DNA of 54,857 bases from Armatimonadota bacterium. Lineage in GTDB: Bacteria > Armatimonadota > Hebobacteria > CAIYQO01. The notes beneath the pieces were generated by a model that saw only the letters and a program-made list of their open reading frames with translations, had not been told where the DNA came from and did not search any database. Below, piece after piece: positions 15,195 through 23,726 of this stretch (position 1 is the stretch's first letter; every line of letters starts with the position of its first letter). The stretch covers positions 1 through 54,857 of the forward strand of contig JAKPKV010000094.1 of assembly GCA_029553475.1 (NCBI GenBank). The letters are read 5' to 3'. The translations under genes and the position numbers were made by a program.

Positions 15195-16531
15195 TTAGTC
15201 TCCCGCGAGCCACGATGCCTGCAACACCGTCGGCAACGCGTCGACATTCATCTCCAACTCCAGGTGATCCGGATAGACGATGACCGCCGAGAGCAGATAC
15301 GGCATCAGTTTGCTGCACCGCCGGATAGAGCCCCATATCCGATCGAGGTGTTGGAGGGCGCAGAGCACCGCGTAGCGCTGGGCAGGCGCCGTGGTGTCAT
15401 CCAACTGGGCGAGCAACTGATCGGGCTGCTGCATCAGCGCGCGGAGTTGCGTCAGCACTGCTGCCTCAACGGTCCGGGCCGGAATGGTTCGGACTGCACA
15501 CGTCTGATCCCCATGCCGCTGGGCGGTGGAGCAGACATAATACCGATAGGCACGGTGGTCTTTGCGACTGCTGGAGGGGCTCATCGCACAGCCACACCGG
15601 CCGCAGCGCAGCACCCCGCGCAGGAGCGCCACCTGCCGGTGCCCCACCGACTGGGAGCGGGCATCGGTCCGCGTGGCGTCTGGCAACAGCGCTTGTGCCG
15701 CCTCCCACACCGCGTCCTCGATAATGGCCGCATGCTGACCGGGATAGGTCTGGCCCCCCGTCACCACCACTCCTCGGTACAGCGCATTCGTGAGCACCCG
15801 CCGGACATACGCCTTACACCAGGGACGGGCGGGATGTGCTCTCCCTCGCCGTGAGGTAAACGCCTTCGTCTGGTAGCCCTGGGCGTTCACGGCGTGCATG
15901 ACGGCGGTCACCGAGCGCAGGCGGAGGAATGTTGAAAAAATCTCGCGCACCACCGCCGCTTCCGTGGGATTCACCACCAGGCGGTGGGTGCCGGGGTCAA
16001 TATCATAGCCATACGGCGGATACCCCCCACAAACAAGCCCTTTTTCCGCGAGGCGGTCATCTTATCGCGGGTGCGCTCGCTGATCATCTCCCGCTCGAAC
16101 TGGGCGAAACTCAAGAGGATATGGAGCGTCAACCGTCCCATAGGACTCGAGGGGTCGAAGTCCTGGGTGGTGGCAATAAAGCTCACATGGTGCCGCTCAA
16201 ACAGACTGATCAGGCGGGCAAAGTCCAGGAGGGAGCGGGAGATGCGATCCACCTTATAGACGAGCACGCAATCAATCGCGCCGCGGGTGATCTCCGCCAC
16301 CAGCCGCTGCAGCGCAGGCCGCTCGAGCGAACTGCCCGAAAAGCCCCCATCCTCATAGGTCTCTGACACGGCGTGCCAGCCGAGATGCCGGCGCTGGGCA
16401 ATGTAGGCGAGGGCGGCTTCGCGCTGGGCATCGAGCGAGGTAAAGGCCGCGTCCAAGCCCTCATCAGTCGATTTGCGGCAGTAGATCGCACAGCGCACGC
16501 TGGGTAGCGGCGCAGGATGGGCGTGTGTCAT
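15195..16531 (-). CDS. Large serine recombinase, frameshifted at a homopolymer
   Basis: The resolvase domain (AIYCRKSTDEGL with catalytic Ser, then YKVDRISRSLLDF, then QFEREMISERTRDKM) starts at the ATG 16531, which overlaps the DUF2924 stop as ATGA. At six Gs (16023-16028 as Cs on the + strand) the frame slips. One more G would give GGYPPYGYDIDPGTHRLVVN and join the second frame (15977-15195), with the recombinase domain, a zinc ribbon (LRCGRCGCAM and YYVCS) and the C-terminus. Restored length is about 445 residues. Such enzymes integrate or excise elements. As written it is inactive, unless the tract varies or the base count is wrong. Confidence 0.82.
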
Positions 16532-17015
16532 TGCGCCTCCTCCTGGTCCACGGTCGCCACCCGAAAGAACGCCGGCCCACTGCAGTGACTGCCGGTAATG
16601 GCGCGCGCCACGGCGGTCAACGAGGGATACAGCCATCCAGCGTAGACAAACCCCGTCGGGCTCACCTCGACCCGGTACATCTGTCCGTGCCAGCGGCGGA
16701 GGAGCTGCGTGCCCACCACCGGCAGGCGCGTGCGCTCCGCCGTAGGGCGACTCGCGGGATGGGGGCACTGCTGGGCGATGGTCGCCAGCGTCGCGCGGGT
16801 GGCAGCCGACAGGCCGCCAGAGACGAGTTCCTGCACGCGGTAGGCTAATCGGCGAATCAGATAGCGTTTGTTGTAGTGGGAACAGGCGTGCCTATGAGCA
16901 GCTGCCACCGCTCCGAAAGCTCAGCCATGGACAGGGTCGGCAGTTCGGCCAGTTGGTGGAGAAGCCGGGAGCGGGCGGTTGGCATGCCCGCATCCAGCAG
17001 CTTGGACGGATCCAT
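16528..17015 (-). CDS. DUF2924 protein, frameshifted
   Basis: The ATG at 17015 follows AAAGGAG and reads MDPSKLLDAGMPTARSRLLH and on to ELSERWQLLIGTPVP. The frame then changes near 16875, where one extra C would join it to HYNKRYLIRRLAYRVQEL. The C-terminal domain (GTQLLRRWHGQMYRV, GFVYAGWLYPSLTAVARAIT, SGPAFF) is the clear DUF2924 signature. Genes of this family regularly precede large serine recombinases, as here with a four-base overlap. Function is unknown; a part in recombination control is inferred from context. Confidence 0.8.
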
Positions 17016-17363
17016 GTGTCGTAACTCCTTTCACCGAAATCGGTCAACACATGAACGCTCGTTCTCCCCGATAAGTCAAGTCGCCGTCCAGAGGGTTATG
17101 TCTGCTCCTCCTCATCGCTCGTGGGCAGTAATCCCTTCCCCCTGCGTACGACGATCACATCAGCGGAGGGCTTCTCCGCAGATCGAGCACGGTCGCAACC
17201 TGATCGACGGGGAGTGGTGGCCCATAGGCGGGAATTTGCCGCGCCCGGGGGAACACTTGCGCATCCGGTGGTGACGCAGGCGTTGTGGGAGCCGACGGTG
17301 AAGCCGGGCGCGCGGGTGAGGGGCGAGACGCTCCACGATGGGACACTGGCGGTCGTGTGGGCG
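17016..17363. other. No gene recognised
   Basis: Open frames on the minus strand here are low-complexity Pro/Arg/Ser translations with no family resemblance. Part may be the shifted 3' end of the gene at 17364-17603, because a 12-G run lies at that gene's end. Confidence 0.4.
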
Positions 17364-17603
17364 CTACCGCTGGCGGGGGGGGGGGGTGATGCCGAGTTGT
17401 GCCGCAATCGTCGTGGCGCTGTGCCCGGCCTCCGTGAGGTCAGCGACGGCCCGGAGGTGGGAGGACACAGGCCGATCGGGCGGGGGAAGATACAGGAGCG
17501 TGCGCTGTCCACGAAAGGCATGCTGCAGGAGGTGGAGCAGATGCGGATCAAGGATCTGCGCGGCATTCACCATGCGGGTGGGTGGCTGATGGCGTTTCGG
17601 CAT
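17364..17603 (-). CDS. Mor-like HTH protein ending at a G12 tract
   Basis: 79 residues. LLYLPPPDRPVSSHLRAVAD followed by LTEAGHSATTIAAQLGIT has the strand-then-HTH layout of the Mor transcription activator family (phage Mu middle-operon regulators). The frame ends eight codons after the HTH, right at a run of twelve Cs on this strand (17375-17386 on +). A change of one base there would give longer, proline-rich tails. It overlaps the 3' end of a related gene. The true C-terminus is not certain. Confidence 0.45.
   Translation of the reverse strand: MPKRHQPPTRMVNAAQILDPHLLHLLQHAFRGQRTLLYLPPPDRPVSSHLRAVADLTEAGHSATTIAAQLGITPPPRQR
17375..17386. repeat. G12 homopolymer
   Basis: Twelve consecutive Gs on the + strand, the longest such run in the window, inside the end of the Mor-like gene. 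Runs of this length slip often in replication and also in sequencing. Confidence 0.95.
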
Positions 17604-17881
17604 GGGCTTAGCCTTCCCACGGGTGCTGAGCGCGCGTTGCGCTCAGCCGCGAGCACCATCCGCACATAGCGAGGGGTGCATGGCACCAGTGCGGCAATTT
17701 CCTTCATCGATCGACCATAGGCATGCAAAACGAGGATTTTGTAGCGTCGTCCCTATGGTGTCGTCCGGTCCGCGAGCGGAATATAGAGCCAGACCCCTTG
17801 CACATAGTGCTAGATCTGCTGCACCATCGCGCGGGGGAGCTTATCGACTGCCCGAAAATGCCGGCGTGGACGTGAGGCCAT
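17567..17881 (-). pseudogene. Mor-like activator gene with two in-frame TAG codons
   Basis: From an ATG at 17881 after AAAGGAG, one frame runs 104 codons to TGA: MASRPRRHFRAVDKLPRAMV, then GVWLYIPLADRTTP, then RRYKILVLHAYGRSMKEIAA and CTPRYVRMVLAAER. The YIP segment followed by HTH fits the Mor family. TAG codons stand at 17810-17812 and 17753-17755 (after QQI and after RTTP). Both could be CAG by one C-to-T change. It is either a pseudogene or a reading that needs amber suppression; I favour a pseudogene. Confidence 0.5.
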
Positions 17882-18209
17882 CGCACGCTCCTTTCTGCTG
17901 CCATCCGGTCTAACGCACCTCTGACATTCTAGCATACGCCAAATGCCAGGTCAATGTGACGAAACACGCCGGAAAATGGAAATCTCTGGCATCCCACTTT
18001 CCTCTACAATTCCCAGCAATTTCGCTAGAAGCGCCAATCGTCTCCCGTCCTGATCAATCAGAGAGAAACGGGGCGATCAGAGAGGAAATGAACTCAAAAT
18101 AGTCGGGCGCCGTCCAGAGGGTGGGCAAAACTGATTCGGGATTTTTACGCGGAAAGTGCCAAAAACTCGAGGCGAGTTTTATGCAGAGAGAGAAGTTCAT
18201 GGTAAATAG
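17882..18209. other. Intergenic, nothing recognised
   Basis: The stretch between the Mor-like gene and the tRNA has lower GC. It contains a short direct repeat (ATCAGAGAG twice, at about 18055-18085). No gene, att duplicate of the tRNA end or convincing promoter was seen. Confidence 0.4.
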
Positions 18210-18285
18210 TGGCTGCCCGGGGAGGATTCGAACCTCCAACCTTAGGATCCAAAGTCCTCTGCGCTGCCAGTTGCGCCACCGGGCA
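18210..18285 (-). tRNA. tRNA-Gln(TTG)
   Basis: The minus strand folds as a full cloverleaf. The acceptor TGCCCGG pairs with CCGGGCA, discriminator G, and CCA is encoded. The D arm is GCGC/GCGC, the anticodon loop CTTTGGA has anticodon TTG (Gln, codon CAA), and the T arm is GGAGG-TTCGAAT-CCTCC. The first anticodon-stem pair is G-A, a mismatch. The 3' end faces the accessory region to the left, the usual side for integration. Confidence 0.95.
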
Positions 18286-18435
18286 GGGTCAGGTGCGGAG
18301 TAAGTATAGCTGAGTCGGCCATGCCGGTCAATGCGCGCGCTTTTGCAACTGCGCGTGGATTACCCGCGAAAGCTGTCGCAGCATGCCTTACGCAGCCTGC
18401 GCTTCGTTGCGAACGCGCGAACTCGCCTGTATTCC

Positions 18436-18840
18436 CTAGCCCCGCATCGCCACGTGCCCCCGGTCCAGCGTCCGATACTGGATCGCCTCCACCACGTGCG
18501 GCACGCCGATCTGCTCCGTGGCGTCGATATCGGCGATGGTGCGGGCGAGTTTGAGAATGCGGTCGTAGGCGCGGGCGGAGAGGTGGAGTTGGTCAATGGC
18601 GGATATCCCGCGGGCGCATCTGCGCGTTGCTGGTGACGGGGGCGCCGGTAAAGCGGGCGAGCTGGCGCTCGCGCGCGCGCACCGACGCGGATGCCTCTCC
18701 CTGGCGGGTGGACAGCAGCTCGTCGTGGCGCAGACGCGGCACCTCGATGTGAATATCCAGCCGGTTGAGGATGGGGCCGCTGATGCGCGCCTGGTACTTG
18801 GGATACCTGCTGGTGGCTGCAGGCGCAGGCGCGGGCGTTA
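18436..18840 (-). pseudogene. comM C-terminal remnant
   Basis: Pieces match the C-terminal end of the intact comM at 19276-20805. CACSHQQVS comes first, then in another frame [27 protein letters not shown] and [11 protein letters not shown] deletion of about 16 codons and a frame change follow, then [20 protein letters not shown] and [16 protein letters not shown]. It is very GC-rich like the chromosomal genes, unlike the intact copy. It is probably what is left of the resident comM. Confidence 0.85.
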
Positions 18841-18995
18841 TCACCTCAAACGCCGCATCGCTAGTAGCGGCGTTGCCCTTTTGTCGTCTTGCCTGGGGGG
18901 GGAGGGCGTCCTCCATTGTCGCCTGGGAGCCCAGCACGGCCGAGCCGGCATGACGCTCTATCCCCCAGAGCCTTGACTTCCTCGGAGCTCTTCCG

Positions 18996-19200
18996 TTGAG
19001 CCGCACTCTCCTGGAGCAGCCGCTCGGTGAGAAGAGCGTGCGCGTTTCGCCACGCTATGGGATGGGTCCGCAAGCCTTGGCGCGGAAGTTGGGGGTTGAC
19101 CCCTGTACGGTCGCGCGGTGGGGAAAAGGAAAAGGATGGCCGAAAGTCGACATGATCGCCAGCAGGCTCACCGCCTGCATCGTTAGAGGGGAAAGCCCGC
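18996..19200 (+). pseudogene. Helix-turn-helix gene remnant
   Basis: Within one frame, QALARKLGVDPCTVARWGKG, preceded by LGEKSVRVSPRYGMG, matches an XRE-type HTH (LGEKIR..., VA..LGVD..TV..WE.G). The rest of the frame has no similarity. It is probably a fragment of a small DNA-binding protein gene. Confidence 0.4.
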
Positions 19201-19275
19201 AGGATAGGAGTAGATGGGGAGGGGCGTCGTGCTGGCAGGAGGGATACGCGCTCGCGGTGCCGAACGTTCTGTCTC

Positions 19276-20805
19276 ATGCTTGCTCAGGTTGATTCCGCCG
19301 CTGTGCTCGGCATCGATGCCTATGTGGTGAACGTGGAGGTGGCCGCGGCGCCCGGGGTCGCGAGTTTCGCCATCGTCGGGCTACCGGATACCGCCGTGCG
19401 CGAAGCAGCGGAGCGCGTGCGGACGGCGCTGCGCAGTTCCCAATATAAATTCCCGACGAATGCACGGCTCGTCGTCAATCTGGCACCGGCTGATGTGCGT
19501 AAAGAAGGGCCGGGCTTCGATCTTCCCATCGCGTTAGGCCTCCTCATGGCTTCAGGACAAATTGAGCGAGGGGATATCGCCCAATGCATTGTAGTCGGAG
19601 AACTCTCGCTGGACGGTTCCGTGCGCACGGTGTCCGGGGTGCTTCCCATTGCCCTGGCGGCGAAAGCTCAGGGAAAAACGGCGGTGATTGTGCCAGAGGC
19701 CAATGCGGCCGAGGCGGCGGTCGTTGAGGGATTAACCGTCTATCCGGTTTGTTCCCTCGCGGAAACGGTGAACTTGTTTCTTCGACCGCATGAGCGCACG
19801 GCGTATCCGAGTCGAACAGACGCCTGGTCACCGGATCACGTGGTGTTTGATGTCGATTTATCGGAAGTGAAGGGGCAAATGCATGTCAAACGCGCGCTGG
19901 AGGTGGCAGCCGCCGGCGGGCATAACCTGTTGATGATCGGGCCGCCAGGGAGCGGAAAAACACTCCTAGCAAAACGCTGTGCAACCATCCTGCCGCCTCT
20001 TACACTGTCGGAAGCGCTGGAAATCACCAAAATCTATTCTATCGCGGGCCTGTTGCCCGGTGATTCCGGCCTGATGCAGCACCGACCGTTTCGTGCACCG
20101 CATCACACCATCAGCAGTGCCGGACTGGCCGGCGGCGGGAGTATTCCGCGTCCTGGAGAGATTAGCCTCGCGCATCATGGCGTGCTCTTTCTGGATGAGT
20201 TTCCGGAATTTGATCGCCGAGTGTTGGAAGTCTTACGGCAACCGCTGGAAGACGGCATCGTGACCATCTCCCGCGCCGCCGCCAATTTTAGCTACCCGGC
20301 TCGGCTTCAGTTGATCGCTGCCGCCAATCCGTGTCACTGCGGATTCCTGGGTGACTCCCTGCGCTCTTGTTCCTGCTCGTCAGCCCAGATTGCGAAATAC
20401 CGCGCTCGCGTCAGTGGCCCCATTCTGGATCGCCTCGATATTCATATCGAGGTGCCGCGCTTGCGGCACGAAGAATTACTCACAAACCAAACGAGTGAGT
20501 CATCGTCCGCGGTTCGGGAACGCGTCTCGCGTGCCCGCACCCTGCAGCTCCAGCGTTTTGCCGGCATCCCTGTACTCAACAATGCCCAGATGCGGCCGAA
20601 AGACATGCGTCAGTTCTGCCCCCTCAGCCATGAGGTGCAAGCCTTGCTTCGTAGTGCTATCGATCAACTGCATTTGTCCGCACGGGCCTATGACCGGATT
20701 CTGAAGCTGGCCCGCACGATCGCTGATCTGGACCAGAGTGCATCAATCGCTGTGCCGCATATCGCCGAGGCTATCCAATATCGGAGTTTGGATCGAGGAA
20801 AATGA
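19276..20805 (+). CDS. comM: ComM/YifB-family AAA+ ATPase (Mg-chelatase-like)
   Basis: 509 residues, full length. The N-terminal Lon-protease-S5-like domain (about 20-140: VVNLAPADVRKEGPGFDLPI) is followed by the Mg-chelatase AAA+ module with Walker A GPPGSGKT and Walker B GVLFLDEF. Zinc-type cysteines lie in NPCHCGF and CSCSSAQ. The C-terminal helical domain ends VPHIAEAIQYRSLDRG. ComM is a hexameric helicase that helps branch migration in natural transformation. The gene is intact but less GC-rich than the chromosome, and a decayed comM of chromosomal composition lies beside it, so this copy was probably acquired. Confidence 0.95.
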   Translation: MLAQVDSAAVLGIDAYVVNVEVAAAPGVASFAIVGLPDTAVREAAERVRTALRSSQYKFPTNARLVVNLAPADVRKEGPGFDLPIALGLLMASGQIERGDIAQCIVVGELSLDGSVRTVSGVLPIALAAKAQGKTAVIVPEANAAEAAVVEGLTVYPVCSLAETVNLFLRPHERTAYPSRTDAWSPDHVVFDVDLSEVKGQMHVKRALEVAAAGGHNLLMIGPPGSGKTLLAKRCATILPPLTLSEALEITKIYSIAGLLPGDSGLMQHRPFRAPHHTISSAGLAGGGSIPRPGEISLAHHGVLFLDEFPEFDRRVLEVLRQPLEDGIVTISRAAANFSYPARLQLIAAANPCHCGFLGDSLRSCSCSSAQIAKYRARVSGPILDRLDIHIEVPRLRHEELLTNQTSESSSAVRERVSRARTLQLQRFAGIPVLNNAQMRPKDMRQFCPLSHEVQALLRSAIDQLHLSARAYDRILKLARTIADLDQSASIAVPHIAEAIQYRSLDRGK

Positions 20806-20869
20806 TCGCGCAGCACTGACGATGGTATGCTGACCCGACGCTGACGGTGCTGATGACGCAAAGGTGTAA

Positions 20870-21237
20870 GTGATCATCGTGGATATTACGTTCGATAGTC
20901 TCGAATCCTTTCCATGTGCAAACCATTCGGCGGTAATTCCATAAACCTGCGCCAGTGGCCGGCTATACGTGATAGCGGTGGGATTTACGTCGAGTGCGAG
21001 GATCCGCACCGGCTGCACCTCGTGCACAGCCTCAAAGACGGATTGAGCGGAGCCGCACGCCAATGACAGAATCCGCGCTTCGCCATCCCTTGCGATGGCT
21101 TCTTGGACAGCCTTGCGGAGTTGATCAACGACGAAGAGGTGTCGGTTCCGTAGCGCCTGGGCTGACTGGACATTCATCCAAAATGCTTCGAGGAGACCGA
21201 ATATCCCTCGCCGGCTGCCGGGTTGCCACTCATCCAC
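20870..21237 (-). pseudogene. SAM-dependent methyltransferase N-terminal fragment
   Basis: About 120 residues fit the start of a class I methyltransferase: ALRNRHLFVVDQLRKAVQEA, then motif I ILSLACGSAQS, then ILALDVNPTAI for the adenosine-binding Asp. Similarity is lost after YGITAEWFAHGK, and the frame runs on into comM antisense. The 3' part of the gene is missing, presumably through the rearrangement that brought in comM. Confidence 0.6.
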
Positions 21238-21368
21238 CGCTTTCAGGGCCGGCCACCGCGCGGCGCCGAGCCAGGCCGGAAGCCATCACCGAGACGGCTC
21301 GGACAATTTCTCAGAGTGTGTTTACAACGTTGCACGCATTGTCTTCTGGACTTTGATCTGCTCCCGGC

Positions 21369-21500
21369 ATGGCACGGATGCCCTACCCTGGTGATCTCTC
21401 AGATGCCGCGTGGGCCGTCCTCGCTCCGCTCCTTCCACCGGCCAAACCGGGGGGGGGCAGACGCTCCATCAGGCACTCTACCGGCCCGTCCGTCGGCACG
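21369..21500 (+). mobile_element. IS5-family transposase N-terminal remnant
   Basis: MPYPGDLSDAAWAVLAPLLP followed by PAKPGG is the start of IS5-type (DUF4096) transposases. The frame loses similarity at the run of seven Gs near 21450. No catalytic domain remains. Confidence 0.7.
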
Positions 21501-21559
21501 CCGGACGGGCGCCGCCCCCGCGTGCGGCGGGCCTCGAGCACCCAGCGGTGAAGGCCACC

Positions 21560-22015
21560 GCAAAAGGGGGCCGCACGAGGCGTTGCGGGCGCACCACGCG
21601 ACTCGCACCTCGCGGGCGGGCTGGAGTGATGAGTTCCGGATCGGTTTGCTGGGCACCGTGTGCGGGAGCCTCACGCCGCGCGGGATGCAGGTGCGCCACC
21701 TGCTGGAATTGTCACGGGACTGGTATGGGGTAGCGGTCGCCGTGGTGCCGAAAAGCGGCGTCCTAGCAGCCCAGTGGATGGGCGGATTAAGCGGGGAGGC
21801 GTTTCTGCCGGTGCTCCGGGATTGGCACGCAGCCGAGAGGGATGTCCTGGTCTGGGATGGCTTGCTAGGCCATCGAGGGCTGCAAGCCCTCAAGACGCCG
21901 CTGCCGACCATCCTGCAACCAGCCGCCTCGCCGGAGTGAAATCCGACCGCGCGTCCGGATTGCCTACCAGTGCCCGTGGCACACCGGCATCAGGCCCACC
22001 CATTTCTTCACGTCG
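21560..22015 (+). mobile_element. IS630-family transposase C-terminal remnant
   Basis: The frame ending at 21939 has the IS630 DDE core: SDEFRIGLLGTV (first Asp), then ERDVLVWDGLLGHRG (second Asp) and LQPAASPE (the usual PPYSPELNP), after which TGA breaks it. The N-terminal HTH half is missing; IS5 sequence stands in its place, so the two remnants seem to be joined by insertion or recombination. It abuts the truncated gene at 22028. Confidence 0.65.
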
Positions 22016-22027
22016 GCGGCGTTGCCT

Positions 22028-22393
22028 TTAGTTGGTGTCGTTGCCGGCCATGGACAGGCCGATGGTCACTTCCTTGTCGGTGGGGAGATTGGTGAAGGTA
22101 CCGGCGAACCAGTTGTGGGCCGGCGAGGCGAGTTTCACGATGACGTAGTGCGGATGGATCTGGTCCACGACGTCCAGGTTAAAACCGTCCTGGGGGGTGA
22201 GGGCGATGGGCGGGGGGTCCGGGGGGCGTGGCGGCACTGCCTCCTGGGCGGATGCATACAACATCCCCGCCAGCAGCACGCCCAGGAGCAGGATGAATAC
22301 CGCTCCCATCGCCGGTGCCGCATTCCGTGCCCCTCTGATGGTTTCAAGTAAAAGTGCTTGTTTCGCAATTAACGGTATCATGCCACTCGCCAA
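22028..22393 (-). pseudogene. Membrane-anchored protein gene, 3' truncated
   Basis: 121 residues: a membrane segment at about residues 28-48 (GAVFILLLGVLLAGMLY), then a Pro-rich linker and the start of a beta-type domain (HYVIVKLASPAHNWFAGTFT, then VTIGLSMAGNDT). The frame stops at 22028, but a one-base change lets it continue as KGNAADVKKWVGLMPV before meeting the IS630 remnant near 21970. So the gene was probably longer, and its 3' end was lost to the insertion. I do not recognise the domain with certainty. Confidence 0.5.
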
Positions 22394-22529
22394 TCCGTCT
22401 AGCCGTGCTCCGTCACATGTTCACCACCCTGTCACGGCGACATGCTCAGCGCCATAGCTGATCCGCCCGATTACGATAACGCCCCGACGTTGCCGCCGGG
22501 GCGTTCGTTCTTGCGCGAGAACCGCGGTT

Positions 22530-23663
22530 TTACTTCAGCATTGCCTCGCAATCCTGGAGCAGTTTTTTCGTGAAGCCGGGGTTATGCACGCCCAGGCTGT
22601 GGTCGCCGTAGATGTACTTGAAATTCCACATGGCGCCGGTGTAATTGTTGAGCATCGCCACGTCCGCGGGCGTGCGGTCGCCCGCGGCTTTGGCGTAGAT
22701 GGCCGCGAGGTTTTTGTTCACGAAATACTGCTGCAGCAGGCCGTCCGCAGCTTTCCCATTCGTGTCGAAGGTAGCCGGATCCGCGGCATCGGTGCCGCCG
22801 ATCTGTTTCATCTTCTCCACGACCCCCGCCTGCATGAAGGCCGCGGAGCGGCCGCCGTGGCAGGACGCGCAGTTCGTACGACTGGTGTCGAGATTCGGCT
22901 TGCTCCACGCGGTGGTGTTGGCATCGTAGCGGCCATGGAACACCTTATTCGTCGCCGGATTCTTCTCGGGCGTGTGGCAGTCCAGGCAGCCGTTGGGCAG
23001 CGTGGCGTGCGGGCCAGGCATCGCCTTCGGGATGTTGTAGCCGTTGCGGCCATACACGAACGCCGCACCGGTGTGGTGCGGGCCGCGGATGGTCGTGTTG
23101 GCGCCGGCATTCTTCAACTCAGGATAGTCCGCGGTGATCAGCTCTTCCGGACCCGCCAGGTTGTTATACGGGCGACCGCCGTGGCAGGCGGCGCAGGTCT
23201 GCGCCGACGGCGGTTTGCGCGTGATGTCGGCGGCTTTCAGCGATTTGACGTGCAGGCCGCCGGGACCGTGGCAGCTCTCGCAGCCGATGCCGTTCAGATG
23301 GGCCGGCACGGCGGCGGGATCAATACTCCCGTCCGCGTTGAACGGCAGCCGCTCCGGGCCGGTGACGTGGCAATTGGCGCAGTTCGCGGCCAGCGTATGG
23401 CGCGTCGCGGGATTATTGCCCTTCGTCGTCTGCATGTATTCCGCATACGTGCCGGCGTGACAATCCTGGCATTTCGCCATGCCGACGTATGCGGCCGTGC
23501 TGGCCTGCGCCCAGGCGCTGGCGCCCGGCGCGAGTGCGGTGGCGCCTCCGCCGCCGCCGCAGCCGGCAAGGGAGAGCGCCGCCACGGCGACGATTCCCAG
23601 GGCCACGGCGTACAGCAGCACGCCGTTCGCCACGTGCGAGGTGGCTGTGCGAAGACGAGACAT
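22530..23663 (-). CDS. Six-haem c-type cytochrome lipoprotein
   Basis: 377 residues with a lipoprotein signal (ALSLAGCGGGG, Cys at about 34) and six CXXCH sites: CQDCH, CANCH, CESCH, CAACH, CLDCH and CASCH. The arrangement resembles cytochrome c554-like multihaem proteins. As a lipoprotein after a decahaem cytochrome and an outer-membrane barrel it is a good candidate for the outermost electron carrier of an extracellular electron-transfer conduit. It starts 63 bases after the barrel gene, with AGGGGG before the ATG. Confidence 0.9.
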   Translation of the reverse strand: MSRLRTATSHVANGVLLYAVALGIVAVAALSLAGCGGGGGATALAPGASAWAQASTAAYVGMAKCQDCHAGTYAEYMQTTKGNNPATRHTLAANCANCHVTGPERLPFNADGSIDPAAVPAHLNGIGCESCHGPGGLHVKSLKAADITRKPPSAQTCAACHGGRPYNNLAGPEELITADYPELKNAGANTTIRGPHHTGAAFVYGRNGYNIPKAMPGPHATLPNGCLDCHTPEKNPATNKVFHGRYDANTTAWSKPNLDTSRTNCASCHGGRSAAFMQAGVVEKMKQIGGTDAADPATFDTNGKAADGLLQQYFVNKNLAAIYAKAAGDRTPADVAMLNNYTGAMWNFKYIYGDHSLGVHNPGFTKKLLQDCEAMLK

Positions 23664-23726
23664 GATGTGTGTTCCCCCTTGGCAGGTGTGGTCGTGATCG
23701 GCAGGCGCCCGCCGTACTCTCTTCCG

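Noticed and set aside
17096-17566. Leftward frame of 156 codons through the G12 run
   Set aside because: It is a Ser/Pro/Arg-rich translation without motif; the Mor-like frames nearby explain the sequence better.
18054-18239. Minus-strand frame of 61 codons beginning MEVRILPGQPL
   Set aside because: It starts inside the tRNA-Gln gene; such frames are a common artefact of reading a tRNA 3' half.
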